From assembly GCA_002696685.1 (NCBI GenBank), contig NZSI01000008.1:1-18998 (forward strand): a stretch of DNA of 18,998 bases. Reading direction: 5' to 3'. Position numbers and translations under genes: made by a program. The notes under the pieces were generated by a model that searched no databases, was not told the origin of the DNA, and was given only the letters and a program-made list of their open reading frames with translations. Positions 13,927 through 18,998 of this stretch are shown piece after piece. How positions within the stretch are numbered: the first letter of the stretch is position 1; the number at the start of each line of letters is the position of its first letter. The stretch comes from Chloroflexota bacterium (GTDB lineage Bacteria > Chloroflexota > Dehalococcoidia > SAR202 > UBA826).

Positions 13927-14723
13927 GATATATTCGTTTAATGGACAACCGAAATAGGGATGCAAAAGTCCAGATAGTAACGACAAAAAGACCAGGAAAA
14001 GCGGCCATTGGATCAAAAAAGAATTACAAAAGCCAGGAAGGTAAAGAAGTCAAGAATCGAAGGTTTATTTGTGCTACTGAGGAAAACAATCCAGAGAAAC
14101 TTGTGTCAAAGCACGCTGATTCAAACACTTTAGCCAGAGAACTAATTGATTCGGATCAGGAAATTGACATAGAAACCGCAGGAAGAGCTATGGGTCAGTC
14201 AAACCAAGTCTGGATATCAAAGGATGGTGAGGTTATGTATTCTGCTAAAAGAATGGACTATATCTTCGATATGAATGGAGAAATCAAGGAAATTAAACAA
14301 TCCTTGGATCAAGAAGCCACAGTTGGTGAGGACATTGCACTACCTTGGACTGGAAAATTGATTCCTATAGAAAAGATTATCAGAAAATATGTTCTAGCGT
14401 CAAAACTTCAGGTTAGACATATAGATGGATTAACCTTCGATTTTCTTTATGGAATGGCCAAAGAACTACATCAAAAAAAATCGATGATGCTGCTTGGTGG
14501 AGGGACTAGGGGAAAAGAACCCCTTATTCTTGTAAGAAATGGAGTTCCATTTAGAGGATTTCTGGAAGGCAGGGTAGAAGACGATACCTATCTGCTAATC
14601 ATTCATTTATCAAACCTTGAAATTAAGCCCGTGGATTCAAGCGATTATCTATCTGAAGATAAAGATGAAACTAATTTGTCAAAGGCAATCGGCTGGGTTA
14701 GGAGAATTTTTGGAGGTAAATAG
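13923..14723 (+). CDS. Uncharacterised protein, 266 aa
   Basis: No named family is recognised. The first 60 residues are basic and look disordered. The middle has QVWISKDGEVMYSAKRMDY and LPWTGKLIPIEKIIRKYVLA, then a segment QVRHIDGLTFDFLYGMAKEL followed by a glycine-rich loop (LLGGGTRGKEPLIL) and NGVPFRGFLEGR. The C-terminal part (YLLIIHLSNLEIKP) is beta-rich. The gene is coupled to the 199-residue gene by an ATGA overlap. The next gene starts directly after its stop with a GGAGGT six bases before the ATG, one of the few Shine-Dalgarno-like sites in the window. The context suggests a dedicated subunit of the MoxR/vWA/ligase module. Confidence 0.8.
   Translation: MRYIRLMDNRNRDAKVQIVTTKRPGKAAIGSKKNYKSQEGKEVKNRRFICATEENNPEKLVSKHADSNTLARELIDSDQEIDIETAGRAMGQSNQVWISKDGEVMYSAKRMDYIFDMNGEIKEIKQSLDQEATVGEDIALPWTGKLIPIEKIIRKYVLASKLQVRHIDGLTFDFLYGMAKELHQKKSMMLLGGGTRGKEPLILVRNGVPFRGFLEGRVEDDTYLLIIHLSNLEIKPVDSSDYLSEDKDETNLSKAIGWVRRIFGGK
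14712..14717 (+). promoter_or_regulatory. Shine-Dalgarno GGAGGT of the ligase gene
   Basis: GGAGGT lies six bases before the ATG at 14724, inside the last codons of the previous gene. Other internal starts in the module overlap the preceding stop, and leading starts have TATA boxes instead. This site therefore marks the ligase as an internal cistron of the operon. Confidence 0.6.
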
Positions 14724-16499
14724 ATGACTTTCTTTGCGAATTCTTCCTCAAAGTACGGAAACGGAACAAAGGCACCTTCTGGTTCACTAAAAGATAGCCA
14801 ATTATCTAATCAGTTACAGCTATACAAGAGTAGAATCGCAGCAAGATACCGAATATTGAAGCCCAGCAGAATCGTAAAGGATATTCAGGAAAAAGTTTGG
14901 ATCTCGGCCAAAATTGATGGGGAACTCTGGTTCCTCGTAAAAAAAGAAGGAAATGTAGCACTTTGTGCGTATAATGGAAGAGTTATCGAAAATATTGAAA
15001 TCACAGATGAAGCAGAAGAGAAACTGAAGGACGTCGGAGATATAATCATACCGGGTGAACTATTCTCAGCAGAGATTGATTCAAAGAACACAAACGAGTT
15101 TGGGGGAAAAGAAAAGAGACCAAGAGTGCATAGTGTCTCTAAAGTTCTAGCCGATGGTAAGTTGAGTTGTCAACTGGGTTTCAAGGCTTTTGATATGATG
15201 AAATTTAAGGATGATGTGTATTCCAAGGTACCTTATGGCTCCAAACTGAAAACATTAGAGAAACTATTCAACAATGGAAAAAGGGTAACCATTCCACCAA
15301 CCGTAAAAGGTGAAGGAGCCGAAGACGTTGCAAATTATTTCGATGAATGGGTAATGACCAAAAAAACTGAAGGATTAATCCTCCGAAACGAAAGCGAAAT
15401 TATTCACAAACTGAAAACCCAGGTAACTGTTGATGCAGTCATAATTGGATTTGGTGAAAGGGCAAATTCGTATCCTGATCTTGGTCAAATGATTGTGGCA
15501 TTAATGAGGAGTAATGGAATGTATCATATCTTGGGCACTGTGGGTGGCGGATTCAGTGATGATGATCGAAGAGACTGGTACGATAGACTAATCAAAATGG
15601 AGATTGAATCGGATTACAAACTTTCCAACAAACATGGCACCCTGTGTAGATTTGTTAGACCGGAAATCATAGTTGAAATAAAGTGTAGTGAAGTTGTAGC
15701 TGCAGACAGCAAGGATAATCCCAAGAGAAGAGCTGTACTGAGTTACCAGAACGGAAAATACACTGCCGCAGGACAGATGCCTCTGGTCAGTATGGTGCAT
15801 CCGATTTTCCAAAGAGAAAGAGAAGACAAGACTCTCGATGAGGCGAATATTGGACTTAACCAGATTTACTCCATTGTTCCTTTTGAATCAAAAGATGAAA
15901 AACCAGACATCAAGAAACTGAAAAGGTCTGAAATAGTTCAAAGAGAGGTATACACCAAAACGACAGGTTTTGATCCTGAAGATGCAAAGAGCATTTCTGA
16001 AGTAGAAGAACCATTATTGTTGATAAAAACAATTGGCAATAACAGGTTAAAACATTTCAAAGAAGCGGGAATAACAAACTTGGATCAAATAAATGAGGAA
16101 AATAGAGAAAAACTGCTTGCTTTGCCAACATCATCCGAATTTTATGTTGAACTCTGGATCGAGCAAGCCAATAACCTAAATCAAGAAAATATCCGGTTTG
16201 CTGGAAATTTTACCAGAGATTCAGACGGTAAATTGAATAAGAATAAAATAAAGATATTTGATTTAGATTCGGTAGAAGCCGGCCTTTTGTATGTCAGGAA
16301 ATACGTTTTGATTAAAACCAATAAAGAAAAACAGGATGAGAGATATCCACCTTTTGTTTTATTTTCTACGGATTTCTCACCAAACAGAGCCTTGCCCGTT
16401 AATACCAGTGTCCAAGTAGCTAATAACAAAGAAAATGCAGGGTTGCTTATAGAACAGTGGACTCAGAAGAACGTAAAGAAAGGATGGAAAACTGTTTAA
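14724..16499 (+). CDS. ATP-dependent DNA (or RNA) ligase with HhH extension, 591 aa
   Basis: Nucleotidyltransferase that seals nicks through a lysyl-AMP step. Motif I is K63-I-D-G (SAKIDGELW), motif III holds E112 (PGELFS), motif IV is TEGLILRN with E216, and motif V is K229-L-K231. An OB-fold-like part follows (VDAVIIGFGERA onward, then RPEIIVEIKCSE near 310-320). After about residue 430 comes a helix-hairpin-helix-like segment (LLIKTIGNNRLKHFKEAGIT then KLLALP), and an unrecognised tail of about 90 residues ends WTQKNVKKGWKTV. The usual archaeal replicative Lig1 starts with a large helical DNA-binding domain, which is absent; this is an accessory ligase of another layout. DNA is the likely substrate because of the HhH, but RNA cannot be excluded. 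Confidence 0.85.
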   Translation: MTFFANSSSKYGNGTKAPSGSLKDSQLSNQLQLYKSRIAARYRILKPSRIVKDIQEKVWISAKIDGELWFLVKKEGNVALCAYNGRVIENIEITDEAEEKLKDVGDIIIPGELFSAEIDSKNTNEFGGKEKRPRVHSVSKVLADGKLSCQLGFKAFDMMKFKDDVYSKVPYGSKLKTLEKLFNNGKRVTIPPTVKGEGAEDVANYFDEWVMTKKTEGLILRNESEIIHKLKTQVTVDAVIIGFGERANSYPDLGQMIVALMRSNGMYHILGTVGGGFSDDDRRDWYDRLIKMEIESDYKLSNKHGTLCRFVRPEIIVEIKCSEVVAADSKDNPKRRAVLSYQNGKYTAAGQMPLVSMVHPIFQREREDKTLDEANIGLNQIYSIVPFESKDEKPDIKKLKRSEIVQREVYTKTTGFDPEDAKSISEVEEPLLLIKTIGNNRLKHFKEAGITNLDQINEENREKLLALPTSSEFYVELWIEQANNLNQENIRFAGNFTRDSDGKLNKNKIKIFDLDSVEAGLLYVRKYVLIKTNKEKQDERYPPFVLFSTDFSPNRALPVNTSVQVANNKENAGLLIEQWTQKNVKKGWKTV

Positions 16500-16518
16500 A
16501 GGTCAAATTAATTATTTA

Positions 16519-16752
16519 ATGATGACCTTCGAAGATAGAATTTGGGAATTTACAGATGAACTCTATGAGGAGCTTAGAGATATACTGAATGAATGTAATG
16601 ATTTAGACAAAAAAATAGAAAGCGAAGACGAGTCTGATGAAGATTGGGAAGAACTTAGAGCTGAATTATGGGAGAAAAGAAGTACAATCTGCTACAAGAT
16701 TGCAATTGCTGAAGAATGCTTAAAAATGTGGACTGATCAAAAGACGCTTTAG
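16519..16752 (+). CDS. Small acidic helical protein, 77 aa
   Basis: It starts with two ATGs in a row (16519, 16522) and is rich in Asp and Glu (ECNDLDKKIESEDESDEDWEELR), with a predicted helical hairpin. No family is recognised. A TTTAAA (16495-16500) lies about 22 bases before the ATG, but it overlaps the ligase stop, so it may be read from the same transcript. Its stop overlaps the stop of the convergent vWA gene by four bases. It could be a small regulator or accessory subunit, which is inference from position only. Confidence 0.65.
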   Translation: MMTFEDRIWEFTDELYEELRDILNECNDLDKKIESEDESDEDWEELRAELWEKRSTICYKIAIAEECLKMWTDQKTL

Positions 16753-18431
16753 GCAGTAAGGCTCTCTTCGATAATCACTTTTTCACCGGGAAGATGCGTA
16801 TATTTGCTTAGATCACGGGACGCACCATATCCTGCTATAACCCATATTATGTCCACTTTTGGTTCAGTTCGTGGTTTTGGAGCATGGCCATCGGTAAAAT
16901 ATATCAAACCATCAACTGGTGATTTCAACTTTATAGAAGCCTGCTCGACCCACACTTTACCCCTCAGTAGTCTCAACTTGTGGGATATTTCTTCTCCGTT
17001 TGCAAACTTTATTATTTCATTGAAATCAGTACCACCCCGGCCCATGATAGATACCTGCTCTTTAGTAGGATATGAATATATTCGCTGAATACACGTATCT
17101 GCTTCAACGATTGTTATGTCTACATCTCCTTTGGAAATATGATGTATTTCATTAAAGAAAAGTGGAACATCGGTTTCAGAACTTAGTGAACCTGAAGTAT
17201 CAATCCCTATCAAAAGATTACATTTCTGTCGAACTTTCAGACCGGGATATTTAGGTTCCCAAACTGGAACGTGGTTGCCATCCTCATCTTTAACCAACTT
17301 TCCATCTTTCATCTGATACATTGGAGTACCATCTGGTGAAGTCGAAAGCCGTTTGTATCTTCGACTAGGGCGCTTAAAAGTATTTGAAATAAAGGTCTGT
17401 TGACTGGTTTCCGTGAAGAGACGTAATTTTCTTCGCCAGTTAACTTTTGACTTTCGGGATTCCATGAAGTTCTTGAGGTATTCTATTATTCCACCTGGAA
17501 GAGAGCCCCATGTGTTTGTTGATTCAGTGCGAGTTACGGCAGTTATAATCTGCTGATCAATCCAATTTTCCATAATCTCCCGCTTGGCATCCGGTAAATC
17601 TCTCATTTGCTCCCAGAAACCATGGTAGCCTCCCCGGGAACCAGGTTTGTCAGAAAGACTAGATTGCAGATTTTCCCAACTGCTAGGTGGTCCTCCTCCG
17701 CCTTCTCCCTCACCTTTGCCTTCGCCTTTGCCTTCGCCTTTCTCACTTTCTAAGTCATGCCCGCAATCTGGACAGGTACCGGCATCGCTGCCTGTCTCAT
17801 CTTGGTCATGCCCAGATCCTGAACCTTCATCTGAGTCCGATTCCTCTTCTTTCTCCAGTTTGGAACCGCAAGTAGGGCACACATCATCTCCAGCCCCATC
17901 AGGATCTCCGATATCCGAATATATTGTATCAGGGAGTTTAATTCCAGCTTGATCCTTGTAAAAGTCAGCTAATTTATTATAGTAATAATCCAGATCCTGC
18001 TCTTTTTCCAGATTCAAATCCGAAAAAGTTGCCAGAGTTACACAGCCTTCTATAAGCCAGAGATCTTTGATGTATTGATTAACCACCAAATCTGCAGCAA
18101 TGTTGAAAAGTTTTAGATTACGATATTTTTTCCGTGGGCCTTCTGTTTCATCGACTCTCGTTAAATGTTTGAAAACCAAATGAAGAATCTCATGTTTGAT
18201 GCCTCCCATCCTTAGTTCTTCTGTGTTTAATTGATTAGACCAGAAATGTGGATTTACACCCAGAATAACTTTGTCGTCCTCAGTGGGTTTAACCCATAAA
18301 GTAGGCCCTTCTTCAGAAAAAATACGGTTAACGCCCAGTAAAAAATGGCCAAAGAAAGGATCCTCAAAAATAAGTGATATTCCGGCACTAGAAAATTCAT
18401 CCGACAGTGCTCTCGAAGTAGAAGCCATCAT
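16749..18431 (-). CDS. DUF2201-type metallopeptidase-like/vWA protein with zinc ribbon, 560 aa
   Basis: The N-terminal part is the DUF2201_N metallopeptidase-like domain: H80-E81-x-x-H84 in IKHEILHLVFKH, followed by NIAADLVVNQYI (D114, N118), where a third metal ligand is expected. The middle has two CxxC pairs (CPTC, CPDC; about residues 182-225) separated by an acidic Ser/Gly/Asp stretch, so this is a zinc ribbon split by low complexity, followed by a GKGE repeat. The C-terminal domain is vWA-like with a MIDAS motif at D411-T-S413-G-S415 and a downstream TDGHA. Proteins of this type are the standard partners of MoxR ATPases such as the 12044 product. Whether the peptidase is active is unknown. 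A TATAAAA (18451-18457) lies 23-26 bases before the paired ATGs (18431, 18428). The opposite orientation to the module allows separate control. Confidence 0.88.
   Translation of the reverse strand: MMASTSRALSDEFSSAGISLIFEDPFFGHFLLGVNRIFSEEGPTLWVKPTEDDKVILGVNPHFWSNQLNTEELRMGGIKHEILHLVFKHLTRVDETEGPRKKYRNLKLFNIAADLVVNQYIKDLWLIEGCVTLATFSDLNLEKEQDLDYYYNKLADFYKDQAGIKLPDTIYSDIGDPDGAGDDVCPTCGSKLEKEEESDSDEGSGSGHDQDETGSDAGTCPDCGHDLESEKGEGKGEGKGEGEGGGGPPSSWENLQSSLSDKPGSRGGYHGFWEQMRDLPDAKREIMENWIDQQIITAVTRTESTNTWGSLPGGIIEYLKNFMESRKSKVNWRRKLRLFTETSQQTFISNTFKRPSRRYKRLSTSPDGTPMYQMKDGKLVKDEDGNHVPVWEPKYPGLKVRQKCNLLIGIDTSGSLSSETDVPLFFNEIHHISKGDVDITIVEADTCIQRIYSYPTKEQVSIMGRGGTDFNEIIKFANGEEISHKLRLLRGKVWVEQASIKLKSPVDGLIYFTDGHAPKPRTEPKVDIIWVIAGYGASRDLSKYTHLPGEKVIIEESLTA
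17709..17738 (-). repeat. Short 12-base tandem repeat coding for GKGE
   Basis: Minus-strand units of GGCGAAGGCAAA occur about two and a half times in the vWA gene and encode Gly-Glu-Gly-Lys. The repeat lies in the linker before the vWA domain, and slippage here would alter only linker length. Confidence 0.6.
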
Positions 18432-18450
18432 CGCTAAGAAACAAAGATTG

Positions 18451-18457
18451 TATAAAA
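18451..18457 (-). promoter_or_regulatory. TATA box of the vWA gene
   Basis: TATAAAA on the plus strand (minus TTTTATA), centred 23 bases before the ATG at 18431 and 26 before the ATG at 18428. The spacing slightly favours the second ATG (protein MASTS...). Confidence 0.55.
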
Positions 18458-18480
18458 GTTTAATTTTTCTACATGCAAAG

Positions 18481-18490
18481 AAATATTAAT
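18481..18490 (+). promoter_or_regulatory. TATA box of the 18511 gene
   Basis: AAATATTAAT centred 26 bases before the ATG at 18511. With the vWA promoter it makes a divergent pair in a 79-base gap. Confidence 0.45.
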
Positions 18491-18510
18491 CGCAAATAGT
18501 TTACTGGATT

Positions 18511-18756
18511 ATGTCGTTGACCACACTTGAAGACTATGTAAGAAGAGAAATTTTTAAAAGTGATAAAGAATTATTTGATTTCTGTCCAGCCTGTGATGAA
18601 ACGGGAAATACAATTGAGGCCCTTATGAGAGGGTTGTTTCAAGAAGCAAAGAAATTACAGAAGGAAAGGGACGAGATATTGAAGGTCAACCGATCTATGG
18701 CCAGGAGTATTGAAACACTCAAGAAAGCGGTCGAAAAAATAGGCTCTATTACCTGA
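18511..18756 (+). CDS. Small coiled-coil protein, 81 aa
   Basis: It is mostly helical with a likely coiled coil in residues 38-76 (LFQEAKKLQKERDEILKVN then SIETLKKAVEKIG). A single CPAC motif sits near residue 28, which is too few cysteines for a finger unless the protein dimerises. No family is recognised. It is divergent from the vWA gene and converges on the CinA-like gene with a 2-base gap. Confidence 0.65.
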   Translation: MSLTTLEDYVRREIFKSDKELFDFCPACDETGNTIEALMRGLFQEAKKLQKERDEILKVNRSMARSIETLKKAVEKIGSIT

Positions 18757-18758
18757 TC

Positions 18759-18998
18759 TCAATATTCCTTAATCAGACTTTGAATCTCTTTCTCACAGGC
18801 ATCCAGTTTACTCTCGTCTGTTGATCTGATAACAATTGTGGCACCATATTTTCCATCTCGCGAAAAAGGATAACTTCCTATATCCAATCCTGCGAATCTA
18901 TCCTGAATTACCGCTAATTTCTCGGCAAAGAAACTCTCACCCACGAAAATATCAAAAGAACGTGAATGGACTACTTCTCCTTTTTCAAGATAGTCATA
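18759..18998 (-). CDS. CinA-like molybdopterin-binding-domain protein, C-terminal fragment
   Basis: The frame is open to the right edge, adding 18 codons (YDYLEKGEVVHSRSFDIFVG) before the internal GTG at 18944, so the start is outside the window. The visible 79 residues match the end of archaeal COG1058/CinA-type MoCF-binding proteins: the strand with a VVHSR-like element, GESFFAEKLAVIQDRF, the marker DIGSYPF, and the final IVIRSTDESKLDACEKEIQSL. The family is related to MoaB/Mog and to FAD synthase N-terminal domains; archaeal members lack a firm role. It looks like an ordinary chromosomal gene and marks the right edge of the accessory region. Confidence 0.7.
   Translation of the reverse strand, partial: YDYLEKGEVVHSRSFDIFVGESFFAEKLAVIQDRFAGLDIGSYPFSRDGKYGATIVIRSTDESKLDACEKEIQSLIKEY

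Noticed and set aside
9694..16752. The plus-strand module as a provirus
   Set aside because: No capsid, terminase, portal, integrase or replication gene is present; the coiled-coil gene only loosely resembles phage accessory proteins.
17647..17952. Proline/serine-rich plus-strand ORF
   Set aside because: It is the mirror of the acidic Gly/Ser/Glu linker of the vWA gene; low complexity explains it.

Overview
The window looks like a chromosomal segment of an AT-rich archaeon. About a dozen genes on both strands carry a TATA-like box centred 22-34 bases before the start codon, usually with no Shine-Dalgarno sequence, which is the pattern of leaderless archaeal transcripts. The gene types (HEAT-repeat families, CFI-box protein, TM0106-type nuclease, archaeal CinA-like protein) fit this. 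A euryarchaeal host of the Thermoplasmatota/Poseidoniia kind is possible, but the lineage is a guess. I saw no rRNA, tRNA, CRISPR array, transposase or integrase.

Left half (1-9651): an island of HEAT-repeat paralogues and small accessory genes. After a truncated membrane-protein gene (1-154, minus) come two back-to-back copies of a 116-117 bp repeat, then a plus-strand zinc-finger/HEAT gene (462-2555). The rest is on the minus strand: HEAT genes at 2574-3701, 4234-5682, 6022-6561, 6558-7220 and 7783-9612, with a small BRCT-like protein, a 52-residue DUF1737 protein and a CFI-box protein between them. Four HEAT proteins start with the same leader (consensus KFLxSDDPxLxxMGxSMxK); in the 462-2555 product this leader sits mid-protein. 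Five copies of the repeat, all in one orientation, each bounded by the palindrome TTTACGTAAA at a spacing of 106-107 bp, divide the island into cassettes. Three copies abut what looks like the amputated first 12 codons of a HEAT paralogue. This is the most unusual structure in the window: a gene array growing by duplication at a fixed repeat boundary.

Right half (9694-18431): a DNA/RNA-processing module. On the plus strand: a RecB-like PD-(D/E)XK nuclease fused to a DEDD exonuclease domain; a coiled-coil protein; a MoxR-type AAA+ ATPase; two uncharacterised proteins translationally coupled to the ATPase; an ATP-dependent ligase with a C-terminal helix-hairpin-helix; and a tiny acidic protein. 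Convergent to these is a DUF2201-type protein joining an HExxH metallopeptidase-like domain, a zinc ribbon and a vWA domain. A MoxR ATPase with a vWA partner is a known chaperone-like pairing; with a nuclease and a ligase it suggests a nucleic-acid repair or conflict system, which is inference.

Right edge: a small coiled-coil gene (18511-18756) and the C-terminal part of a CinA/molybdopterin-binding-domain protein, which looks like ordinary chromosome. This suggests the two modules form an accessory region in a chromosome rather than a virus or plasmid.
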